Source: Oreocharis arfaki (Eukaryota; Chordata; Aves; Passeriformes; Paramythiidae). Taken from it: a stretch of 64,000 nt of DNA. A program made the translations under genes and the position numbers. The notes beneath the pieces were generated by a model. The model searched no databases and was not told the DNA's origin. It saw nothing but the letters and a program-made list of their open reading frames with translations. The stretch is taken from positions 1,722,021-1,786,020 of the forward strand of contig VZRR01011618.1 in NCBI GenBank assembly GCA_013398015.1, read 5' to 3'. Positions 28,241-40,700 of this stretch are shown here, piece after piece. How positions within the stretch are numbered: position 1 is the stretch's first letter; each line of letters opens with the position of its first letter.

Positions 28241-30025
28241 ATGTGTCATTTGATGAAAGCTGCTGTTTCCTGGTGTTATTCAGGAAGCCATTTGACTCCC
28301 AGCCTGTGATTAATGTCTTGCCTGAGCAGTCTTGTCAGGAGATGTGATTTCTACATATGCTTTCCTCCTCCACGTGTTCCACAGAAACTGCATCTACCCA
28401 CTTTGGCCTAATACTTTCCCCATTTATCCTCACTAGAGAAATTTAGCTTCTCTTGAAAGTGCAGGAAGAAGCTATCTAGGGTACCAGGCATAGATGGATA
28501 TGACCTTTTAATTAAATGTTCTGAAACTGCTGAGGAATTGGAAATGGAAGACAATATGGAATATTTTGAAAACGAGAATGAAAAAAAATAATAATCCCTT
28601 CAAAAGGATCATCTCCTTGTGATGTCTGTCTTGCTTTCACTCCCAGACTGCACCTCAGGTCCAGGATTCCTATGAATCCTTAAAATAAAGACAGCACAGA
28701 AATGATGGTGTGCCCTGTCCCAAGGCACAGTGCAGCATTAACTCCACAAGCTAGAAGTTCTCATGACTGATGTCAGAATAAGTATGATATCAGAAGATGG
28801 AAGCTAACAGGGAAATCAGAATGATGATATTTTATTTTACCATTTAATTCCTCAACTACTCAAACTGGAAAGTACTTTTTTTCCTTTAGTACTGCGTTGT
28901 TTTCTGCAGAATAAAAGAACTCCCAGAGTCTTTAAGCATAGAGGCAGTCAGGTAACTCCCACTAAGTATCTCTGCACGTGTGACCACAGACGTGGTCTCT
29001 TGTACCTGCAGCTAAACAAAAGTGACACCTGTAGCCTAACCCAATGAAACCCATTCTCATTGACATAGTTCTAGTCATTGGAGGGAGACCAACTCCTCTG
29101 GCAGGCAATTTACCTGCTCATCTCCAACCTTTGCCTTGGGAAGAGAGGAAGTCTTCTCAGCCTATCGTTAGATGACTTGCAGGGAGAGGAAAGGACCTCT
29201 GCCCCAGAAGATTCGGGAGGCTGCATGCCAAGTCCTGCACAAAATATACACATTAAAAAATCAAGACTAGAAAATCACACACATACCCCCTCTCTGAGGC
29301 AGGAGCATGCTGTCCAAAATGTGTCCCTGAAGCCTTGGGCTATCATGTACTTCTCAAACAACTGAAATTAATTTTGCTTGTAACTTCTTATGAAACAGTG
29401 TCTCTAATACTTTATTTGACACACTGTGTTCTTACCTATATCTATTAATTTTTGTAATGATACGCAGGGAAAAAAGGCAAACAGGTTTCCATGGCATGCT
29501 TTGGTTCTGAAAACAAAAGAATGACAGAGTTCTCAGTGCCATTCTCCTCTCCAAAGCCAAAGCCCTCACTGCCTCTTGTTGTTACGCCAGAATCATATAT
29601 ACTCCAGTGTAGTGCCCTTATGTATTATTTGGTTGTGGTCTCCTCCACTTTAATGCAAGCTATTGTGTTTCAAAGTTCCAGAGACAAAGCAGAGCAATAC
29701 TATGCACAGCACATGCTGTGCAGATGCTAACTCTTGTAGGGCCTTAAAAGCACATCTGTAGCTTTTGCACACCAGGAAGACGAAGCCATACTGACATAGC
29801 TTTTTTGCCATTAAGGAAAATATGTAATTGTTCCTCAGGATCTTTGCTCCTCTGAATAACCTCACAGCATTTCAGCTATCAGGCCTTTCCTTCAATGGAA
29901 AGTCATCCTGCTGGGTCACTTATCATTGCTGCTGCCACAGAAAAAAAGCAAGATGGGAACTTGGGTGACAGATCAGGGACATGGAGAGCACTTCGTTTTA
30001 TCTTGGCAATGTGAAGGAGAAAGGA

Positions 30026-30040
30026 TTTTTTTTTTTTTTT
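30026..30040 (+). repeat. T15 homopolymer
   Basis: Fifteen consecutive T residues. No flanking transposon body was recognised. Confidence 0.9.
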
Positions 30041-33000
30041 GTTAACATGTTGCCTGTGGAGATGTTCCCATCCTGTTAGCAGTCCCAAGTCTATCTGAGG
30101 AATTGCACACATAATCAATGACATCAAATATGAGAGGGACCCATGAAGCAGAACAAACTAACGTGAGGATTCACACTTGCTTTGAGAGACCCTGATCTAT
30201 GGAACACCCTAGAATCCATTTCCATCAGTCATGAATTTCCCAAGTTCTTCCCAGCTTTAGTGCAACACTGGAATACCCTTATTTTCTAACTTAAAGTTTT
30301 GAAAAGGGTCCATGTAGAGAGACCAATGGTAATTTCCACATGCCTTAGAGCACCCAGTCAAACCCACTCCTCTGCATCCACTGTCCTGGCATCGGACTTT
30401 CTGCAGATATAAGCCTAAAAATGAGAGATAAAAGCCCTCCTAGTACTACCAGAGGGGCACCTTTCTTATCTGCAAGCAGGAGACACCTGCAGGCCAAGTT
30501 CCACTGTGGTAATTGCCAAAAAGGTCTAATAAAAGTCGAAGTCAGTACTTGAAATAACAATAGACCACAGAAAAGTAAAGGAACAGCAGAGCCTTCGAAG
30601 CATCAAGGGCAGACAGTTTGCAGGGCAGAGAGTTTAGGGGGCAGAGAAACCCAGGCTCTGCCCCTGGATGCTCTCTCACATGCACAGATCCATGGGCAGC
30701 TCTGTAAAATTACTGTTTTACCTTATGTGAGCTCAGTGCTAATTACAGGAGTCCAGACTAGGAGAAAAACCCGAGGCATTAGAGGCCAATGTGTTTAGGC
30801 CAGAAGGTAAAGAGGAGTACAAGCAATAAAGAGAATTGTATTAAAGATTTGAACCACCTGCAAGAGGACTAGAAGATCTATAAAAACAAGGCAAAGTGAG
30901 TTAGGAGTATTATTAAGGAACCAGAAAGAGATACTGAGTACCAGACTTACAGAAAGGTTCTCAGGAAGCATAATGCACTGTGGACAAGTCGGTACCAGAC
31001 AGAGAGTAAACAAGACGATTACTCCAGTAAAAATGTTAGGGATGAACTGGAGTCAGCAGGTGATGAAATGGGGGAATTTATGAAGTGACTTTTTTTTCTT
31101 TCTGCCTCTTTGCAGCAAGGGAGGACCCAATGCCATGACAGAAACAATATATCTGGGAGGGAGAGAAATAAGTGCAGATAGCCACAAAAGTGGTGCTGGA
31201 AAATATAGGGCATTCACCATTGCCAGATACATGAAACACCCAGTTAAAAGAGAAAATGCACCTAACAGCTGTGTGGGAAAGGGAGATAACAGCCAGAGAG
31301 CATCAGATCTAAGGAAGATAACAGTGCTAGCAAAGGAACACAGTGTATTAGCACAGCACTGAGACACCCAAGCAGGACCAGGGGAACCAGCAGGCAACCT
31401 GACATCCCCAGGACCATGAGTCTGCTGCAGCTACCCTATGAAGCCCCATTTCATCAGGCCCTGCAGAGCTCCACGGCATGGCTGATCCAACGGCAGATAC
31501 AGAGCACAAAGGAATTTGGCAATCTGCTTGTAACACTACTTTGATGTAGCCCCAGACAAATAGGCAAAGTCTTATCCCCGTACTTCATTATAATATTCAA
31601 GTAGGAAAAATTGGTGTGCTTCAGATATGAGTGGAAGCCTTAAGCAGGACAGCCAGAAGACTGCCACAGTCTTTAGCTGGGACTCTGAGGACCTGTCATT
31701 AGCTCTGCCCACGAGCCAGAGTAGACACTGGGGATTCACTGTACTTGGTTCTTTCCACACACAGCAAGGAACAAGACTGTGAAGGTGGAAGGGAGAAACT
31801 GAGACATAAAGTATTACAGAGGCTTGGCTTCTTCCTTCACAGAAGTCCATGGCACAAATGGCAATTCCTTGTAAATCAGTAACAGCTCCAGTCAAGCCAG
31901 TACAATTACTAGAGTTGAAAGGGAATCCAATCCATTTAACTGGATCTGTTGGATTTTACATTAGCCCTCAAAAATCCCCATTTCAGATGGAAAGAAGATT
32001 TGCAAGGAAAACAGACAAAGTACACAAAATAGCTGTATTTCACCTCTTCCTTAGACTCCTGACGTGGGTGGTAAGATGAGGCATGGAGGAGTGATGATAC
32101 TAAAACACCAGACTATTTGCAAACAAAACTCACCACTCCTACTCTAACAAATGCTTCTGCATGGGGTGGGTTCTACAGAACAACGCTGTCCTCATAAAAG
32201 TATCCAGAAAGGAAAAAGTGCAAAAATTATAAGGCCTGATCCTGATACACACTTTGTACCTTATCTGATGTAATGCTTGTATTCCTACAGACATACACAC
32301 AACATTTTTCTTTAGAAACAAGGCATACTTGTTTTTCAGATTAATTCTAAAATGTGAGTAGTCCCATGCTTGCTAAAAGTAGGAGGTACACTTCCAAGTT
32401 TACGTGACCGGTTAGGGAATAAATGCCCAATGCTATCATGCCTATTTGGTAGCTGGTTCACTTCTCCTGACCCACAGTTAGCCCTTATTTAGTCCTTAAC
32501 TAGTCATCAGTGGCAGTGATTAATAAGGTGAATTGCCACTCAGGAGACCTAATTTCCCTCCTGCTTCTTCTGCTGTGTCTGTATTGATAGCGAATTCTTT
32601 ATACTAAGGATGGTATGGAGCACATCCACCTATTTTTTAGGTTTTGTACCTATTTCCATGGCAGTGCTGCTCCGGCTCAGTTCTCCAGGACAAATGAATG
32701 TTTTAAAATGACATTTCCCATAAGCATTAGCTCAAGGGACTGTATATGGCAAATTTACAACTCTTCCCATTTGTCTACAGAAAGATGAGGAGCATGACTG
32801 CTTCTAAATAACAGGCTTGAGGATATAATTCATCTCTCTGCTTCCATCCCTCTGTCCCAGAGACTCTGAAGCCAAAAAGACACAGTTCATTACCACTTAG
32901 TTGTTATTTGGCCGAGGTTCAAATGGCAGAAATGTGCATCTTCATGCGACAGACGAGGATCAGTTCAGCCTTGTGCTGTGCATGGCAGCAGAGGTCATGG

Positions 33001-34734
33001 CAGCCGAGAGAGAGCCTTCACAGGTTCTGCATGTGCCCAGGACAGCTCAAGAGATCAGCACAAGAGGGGAAGAGACAGTCAGTCTAAATGAAGTTATTGT
33101 CCTGCCTTTTCTTCTGAGCTCTGCAGAGCCAGGACCTTGCCCCAGGGGTATGACAAAGCCCTGGCACCAGAGAGAGATCACTGGCATCACAAGTCTGAGG
33201 GATCCAAAACAGCAAGACCCCCATCCAGCTATACCACAGGTTCCCATTCAATCACAGACATGACCTTCCCCTCCCTTCCTCCTTCTGTGCTGACAGCTGT
33301 GCAACTTTTTCCTCCTTCCCAAATGCTCTGAGGCTTAGCACATTGATACAGATCGGGAAGAGGGCAGAGCAGACACCACTCCAAGTGCAAAGTGCACAGT
33401 GTCTGGCAGGCGCAGGTAACCGGCTGAGTGATGGGTGCTACAGCAACACTCTCAAGTAAATAATAAATCTGTCTGGGCTGTGATGCACATTGCACAGCAA
33501 CTAATGCTTCTCTCTGCAGAGATGATGCTGAAGAACAGTGTCTGGCTGCGTGCTCAGCGGCGACCTGCCCCTGAACATGGGATAGCTGTGCAGGGCCTCA
33601 CCACACTACCCTGACTTTGAGGAATATTACAGTAGCTTTAAAGCTCTCAGATATTAAGAGATCATTACTCACTGTCTCCTCTGAGCTGATGGAGCCCTTG
33701 CCCTACGTGTTCTCCATTTAACAAATGTCACTGTTTTACAACACACTCCGCTAAGGAACAGAGGAATCTTTCAGTTCAAACAGAACTGCGACAGATTTAA
33801 ACAGCCAGGAGCACTTCACGCTTGCTTCCAGCAAAGCAGCTGTGCAGCCTCAGGTCAGGGTAACAAGCCCTGAGAGAAAGTGCCCTGAGCAGAAGGGCTT
33901 TTGCTGGCAAACCCTACCCTCCCTTGCAGCCAGTTCCAGGCTGCACAGCAGACCCAGCAGTGAGGCTGAGGTGTATCCAACATCATGCAGGAAACCTGCA
34001 ACAGATTTAGGGCTCACAAACTCCAGCTCTTGCTCAGCTGACCAGCACCATACGGGATGAGCTCTGGATAGATGCTGCAGTCAAGCCTCCAAGGTGGGAG
34101 GAGAGGCCAGCATGGAGCCGAGAGGGGTCTTCCCATCTGGGCAGCACTGGCTCAACCATGCTGTGGTATCTTCTTCCAGGCAGTGGGTGACTGAGTTGAC
34201 ATCGAATCATCACCGTTTCTAGCAAATATGAATGTTTCCCCTATGCTAACCCAGCACAGAATGTGAAACCCTACAAATTTAGTCAATAGTAATCATGAAC
34301 ATACATCCCAGTAACATTGCAAAGGACAATTAATAATTGTACTCCTGTTGATACAGAAAAATATATTTTCTCATAGCTAAGTAATGTCTTTAAAATCTAA
34401 ACTCAACAAGGATAAAATGGCACAGAAAATCTACAGTACCATAAAAACTTCCATTCCAGTGCACAATGGATTTAGTACCATTATCTAAAGATAGTATGTG
34501 TTCCTTCTCTACTGAAATCATCCATTTCTCATCTATGGTTAATTACTTTATATGAGAGATGCTTAAAAATTATTTCTCCCATGTGGAAAACTTGGATGAA
34601 AATGAGAACATTCTGCTTTAGAATCAAAATCCTCAGTAGAAAACTTGGGTTGTTTTTCTTTTTCCTCATCTGCTCAAAGCACTGTATTAAAAGTTTTGAG
34701 TTTTGGTTTTCTATAAATATCAGCTTCTCAGGCC

Positions 34735-34752
34735 TTTTTTTTTTTTTTTTTT
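34735..34752 (+). repeat. T18 homopolymer
   Basis: Eighteen consecutive T residues in a T-rich tract. The poly-Phe and poly-Lys open frames crossing it on the two strands are artefacts. Confidence 0.9.
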
Positions 34753-37700
34753 CCCAAAGAAAGCAAATGCCCTCCATCATTTGCTGTTTTCTGTTTCAAA
34801 ACTAGAATTTTGTTGGCATTAAGTCTAACCATGCATTGCACCAGTCTCAGTGCTACCACAGCTGGCTAATAGCCAAAAGAACTCAGAATTGCTGACAGAC
34901 ACTTTTGTTTTAGTGCTCTGACACTGTGCCTTGCACCAATACCCTGGGTTGTGCTCATTGAAACAAGCACTGTGGAGGGAAGATGAATTTGCAAAATGAG
35001 ACTCAGGGACAAGGGTACACAGGATTTTTGAACACAGCTCCTTGTCCCTTCAGTATTGTGCCAGAGGCATTTTGGCAGTCCTCAGCACTGGTTTCTGGAG
35101 GCAAAGTGATTCTCTGCAACCACAGCAGGAACAGACTTTTTCACCTCTTACCCTAGAACCAAACAACCTTCCCCTGGGCCTTATCAGAGCCACCCATTTG
35201 TGAAATGGTTGTGCAAAAGGGATCTAAAAGGCAGGAGGAACTTGGATGCTATTCCAGCTCTAATGTAATAACAGAGGGGCTGCTCAGGAGTGATGTACTC
35301 TGTGTCCCTCAGTCCCTCCAAGATCCCAATTAATACGATTCCATTAACTTCGAAAGGTGTGCTAAGTAGTAATGCTCTGGGCCATTAATTCTCACAACGT
35401 CAGCATGCTCTTGCTGTGACATTTGCCTTAATTAGTATTATAACCCACTACCTTGACTGCAAGCTTCACAGGTAATAATTCACACCCAAGTCCCCTATAA
35501 ACAGAACTCCAGGTGCTCTCTGCTAGAAACTGCACATGGTAAAAAAAGGCACAGAGGTACAGGATTTAAAATGTAAGAAAAAATAAAAGGGGTTTAAAAG
35601 GTGTTTCCTGAGTTATTGTATCTCTTTGATCCTAAGTTACCCCCTAGGGGTCTGTTAGACTCCAAAACTGACCATTTATGATGTTCTTTAGAGATCCACC
35701 AAAAGCAATAAACTCAAGAAAGTGTCTCTGGATGGCTTTAGTCTGTAGCAAACTCTAGGCATCTTGTAAAATCTCTGTATGCATCAGACTGAGCTCAAAA
35801 GGATTTGGTCCCATGAAAATGAGAAACAAGGTCCTCATCCACCCTGAAAACAGCCCCTGAACTACTCAGACTGCTGCCAGAAACCCATATGACATGTGTG
35901 ACTCTGGTTCTGCCTCAGTGGGAACAAGGTAGTCCCTGGGGAGACAACCCTTAGGGGGTATTTTCAGTTTAGAATGGGGCAAGTATATATGCCATAGGAG
36001 GACACATACCCAAAAGAGGAAAAATAGAAACTACACCAACTTTCCCACAATTTCTTAGTTTCTGCTGTATTTTAAAACAAAAAACTCTTACAGAAGGGAA
36101 GCAATGATAAATGGTACCCAAGAACACCACTGTAATAAGAAATAGGTGAGAACCACTGACACACAGGGAAACAAGCAGCCAAGGCCTGTCCAGCCACCAG
36201 GCACCCACATATATGGCCTTCACAGCCATCTCCTGCAAAGGCAGCAGTCAGAACTCACATCTTACTACAAAAATAATTTCCACAGGCCAAAGGATAAGGA
36301 CACCTACCTTCATGTTAGGAACCCTTACACATATGAGCTTAGTTCACTTTCCCCCACAACTTCTAAAACTTGAGAAGTACTAAGTACTGAAAACAGTCAG
36401 CAAAGCAAATGCCAGTCTAGGCGGCATTTTCTGAATGAGCCAACTGCAAGAAACTTAGGAGAGAAAGAGCTGATGATGCCTTGTAACATTCAAGCTCTTG
36501 AGACAGATACTGTCTCAAGTCTCTCAGAACATGTAATGTTGCTAAAGGGCCAGATCTCCAGCAAGGCATGCTGGCAAGGTATCAGCACCACAGGACAATG
36601 ATGCCAGTAGGTAGGGGCCAAACAGTCATGAAGAAAGGTGTAGGCTGATGGAAGGATGTGGATATTGAGTAAAGACACGGAATGTAAACAAAAGATATCA
36701 TCTCCTTCAAAGACGGTCTGTTTGGGATTGACTCCAGAAAGTGGCAGAGGTTGGGATGCACAGTGTGTCTCCTAAATGCTCTCTCATCGTCCACCCAGAC
36801 ACCACAGATGTTCCTGGTAACAATCCCTCTTGTAGCTAAATGAGATAACGTGGATGGCTGAGAGATGCCAAAAACATTGTTCCCAGATCACTAATTCCTT
36901 GTTTTTCCCGCTGAGACTGCCAAGAGGAGAGGCACTGGCTGCCAGTGAGAGTTTCTGAAGGCAACATTACTTCAGAAAGAATTCAGATGAGACCAAACAA
37001 CTCATTTCCCCCCAGGATTTCATTTCCATCACCAGGGAGGAAAATGTAATCAAACTCTGCAGGCCTTTGACACTGAAGCCTGAAGATCCCAGTCTGATCT
37101 CTATTATACTCAAGTAAATCGAGGCCTGCTTGATTGTGCCACAGACTCAGTGACATTTCACCGCTGCAGTATTAAAAAGGTCCCAGATATCACCTTCCCT
37201 GATGCGCATTCTGAAAGGAGATGGAAGATACCTTGATTAAATTCACTGACTTTTTCTTCACATGTGAGACTTGGCCAATTGCTAAAAGAAAGGAAGAAAA
37301 AGTCTTGATGTCAAAAAGGAGGTCTGTGCTGGTGCAGGACCTGGAGCAGGTCTTCCCTATACTAGGCCAGTAAAAATTCACTGGATGAGAGGTTAAGAGA
37401 AATGAGTAATGACATCAGTCCTCATCTCCCATGTCCTTGCCACAGCACCTGGATTTTCCCTGCCTTCCCTCCAGCTTCATGACCTACGAATGACATGGGG
37501 GGAACATAGCAATGCTTGGAATCTGGCCCAGCAATCCTGCACTTCCCCTCCCACAGCACACAACCCCAGCACATGAGCTCATCGCTCATGGGGTGTTTGG
37601 CCTGGGGCAGCATCCACCCCACCAGACTGACACCCCCCCATACACACACCAGCATCCTTCCTCCTTCCCACCAAGACTGAGAGCCTCAGTGATTCTGGTC

Positions 37701-40700
37701 ATTCTCCAGCTTTCTGCTAGAAACAGATTGAGGTACAGACCAGAAAAAAAACCACTTGCTTGAACCACACTGAGTGTTATGTTTTGATGAAGCATGATGG
37801 GTTTTGCAACCACCAAGGGATCAGTCATAAACATCCATTCCCACTTATGCAGTCATGAGCAGTTACTCTCAGTGGATCTGAAAAGCAATACAAGACATAG
37901 GCCATCAGCAGGTTAAATGAAAAAGAAGCAAAAGAGATGGGCATAATCCAAATTATTGCTCCAGTCCCACTGTGTTCAGTCCTAGAAACATCTCAGAGGT
38001 TCAAGCCACAGGATTTCCAAACAGCTCCCTGACCCTTCACACTTTAGGAAGGCTGAGACTGTCTTCTGTGGCTTGACTTGCAGTGCCAAATTTTTTTTTT
38101 CTCAGGGGCTGGTCCAAGTCTGTGGACTGTACAGCCTGCAGGATCCAAAATTCTGCTAAAAACCACTCTACCTCTCCTTGCAAGTGCCAGGCCCATTTCC
38201 CAGCAGGGAAGGCCATTTAATGCCACTCATGCTTAAACAGAAAAGGTTGTGCAATTTTGTTAAATTCCTCCTTCTACCATCTTCTGCTTGGGGGAGGAGA
38301 AAAGTGGAAGCATGTGAGGAGCATTGGCTCACCTCATTTAATGTGGGACTGACAGGTACCTCAGCATCACCAGTGGGTCAGATCTCTTATGGTTGATTAG
38401 AAAAACCTGCAGCAAATTTCTATCCAAGCTCACTAACAGCTCCCGGTCAAAACCACCCAAAAGCCTCAGGAACCTCAGCCTGGATTATGATGAGGATAGC
38501 AAAAGCCCAAGTATACAATTTTCCGCATCTTTCTGGAAAAATCCTATCTGCTGAGAAGAGAGTCACTAAAAAGAAGTGCCACTTCTTTCAGACTCACATA
38601 GACAGCTCTGGAAGATGTTAGCTCTCATATAAATTGGTCACTATAAAACAGAGAATCCAACACTAGGAAAAAAAAAAAGGAAGAAATAATACAAGAGGTT
38701 TTTCTTGGTTCATGACTGGAACAGCTACTGTCATTTAAACTTTATTAGGAAAGATTAAAAGGAGCCTTGGAGTGAAGCTGCTGTGATGAAGTGGTCCCAG
38801 GGTCTCTATAACCATGATTGGCACCATACTGATGTGTCAGCCTGACAAAGTTATGATAGTTATTACACTGGCCCTAAAACAGACCCTTCTGCCTGAGGCA
38901 AAATAATAAAAAATGGAGAAGAAACCTTGAGAATGCAGGAAAAGTCAATCCACATGGGCACAGAGATAGACATTTGCCTCAGCTTTATGGGTTTTTTGGA
39001 GGTGACATGATGTAGATAGTCAATACTTCCAAATCTGTATGGATTTTGGATGATTTTTCTCACAAATATTTTTGTATTCCAGCCTGCAAGTGATGTTTGG
39101 TGGATGGCCAGTCCACGCTTGCCCTCCCCTATGGAAGGAGAGCCCCTACGACACAGGAGGGAGCAGGATGAGGAGCTTCTCATTGGTTCGTAACAGTGCC
39201 TGCCTTGTTCATCCTGGCTGCTTCTGGCCCTGCAAACAGGCTCTGTGAGGCAGACCTAGCACCTGCTAAGCTGGGCTTCTGCTTTTACACCCATCTCCAC
39301 CCTCAGCCACAGGAAAGGAACAACAACAAAGGGTCCTTGGGCTGGTGCCGTCACTCTGAACTGCTCTGGAGAGAGCAGTCACTCGGAAGTCACAAATGCC
39401 TGTCTCCACATTGCCAGCCCTCACAGTGCAGGTTCAAATATCTCAATTTCTGCAGGCTGCTGCCTTTGAAATCTCTGCCTGCCCTCGAGATGCCTTTTTC
39501 CACATGTGCCCTACTCACTGCCCGCGTTACACCGCACACCCGAGCACTATCTCCAGCCTCAAGAGTCGCTGCCTGCACAAGCACAGCTAACAAACAGAAG
39601 CATAATGAGCCCTTCTAGCCACCCTGAAGCTGAAGGTGAGATCCCTTTTTAATAACAGGGTATTTGGAAGGATTTATAAGCTCTGGTTGTCTCAATACAC
39701 AAATGACAGCATCAATCAGAGACAGACAGCAGAGGAGGAAAGCAATATACCTGTTAGGTGAGGGGAATGCTGATGTAAGGCATAGGCAGCCAGGCTGCAA
39801 CTGCCGGGAGCTGAGGTTTTTGCCTGCACCTTCCCACTTGGCAAGAGGCGTGGAGCTAGCAGTGAAAGAAAAATAGCATTCTGCATCCCAAGCAGGTTTG
39901 GCTTGTATTTTAGCACACACTAAGTCCCTTTGGTTCCATCCCTTCCTGTCTCAGGGACTCTCTACATGCTGCTTACATAAAGCCACAGGACTCCACGGGC
40001 CAAAGAAGAGGCTTCTTTCAGGTCTGTTTGCACAGCATAGTCCCTCACTGCTGCGAACGTGGTAGATGCAAAGTGCAGGCCACTGCTAACTGGAACTCCT
40101 GTGCTTCCTCTGCTCATTTACAGGCCAGAAACACCAGGTAAAATCAATTTCTTGTTCAGAGGCTGGAAAACCAAAGGAAGTAAAGTTGCAGTAACTGCAT
40201 TCCTTAAAGACACCTTGAGGAAAGAACAGCACTTAAAGGCAACCAAAGGTGGGCGAGCCGATGGTAATACTGTGTTGCAGTAAGAACTCCCTGAACAACA
40301 CTGCACATGAACTCAGTCTGGGGCACTAGGGGATCCTCCAGAGGAGTCAGCTGGCAACCCACAGTACATCTGCACTGGCCCGTCACCCCTTCTGTCCCTA
40401 CACATGGGAGGGGGATAGCTGTAGAACCAGTGATAGAGATATGGTCCAAGAACAAGGCAGATGATGCTCTGAAATGGGGCACAAGGTTGGAGAGATTGTT
40501 TGTTTTCACAGTGTTTGACCTGAAAAACCAAAGCAGAAAGGGAGCCTGCCCATCCAGTGGGGTTATTTTAATTCAGATTCACTCAGAGAGACTTTTTAAT
40601 TTGAGGAGGTCAGGGGTTCGGTGTTCTGTGCTCACCTGGTTATTTCACAGATAATACCTCACACAGTTTGAAAGGAAACTTATGTTCATGTATTTTCAAA

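Noticed and set aside
30795..31013. Hydrophobic minus-strand frame resembling membrane segments
   Set aside because: Short, without splice sites in phase or similarity to a transporter. Hydrophobic frames are common in the translation of T-rich strands.
34529..34805. Poly-Lys and poly-Phe open frames on opposite strands
   Set aside because: Explained by the T18 homopolymer and the surrounding T-rich tract.
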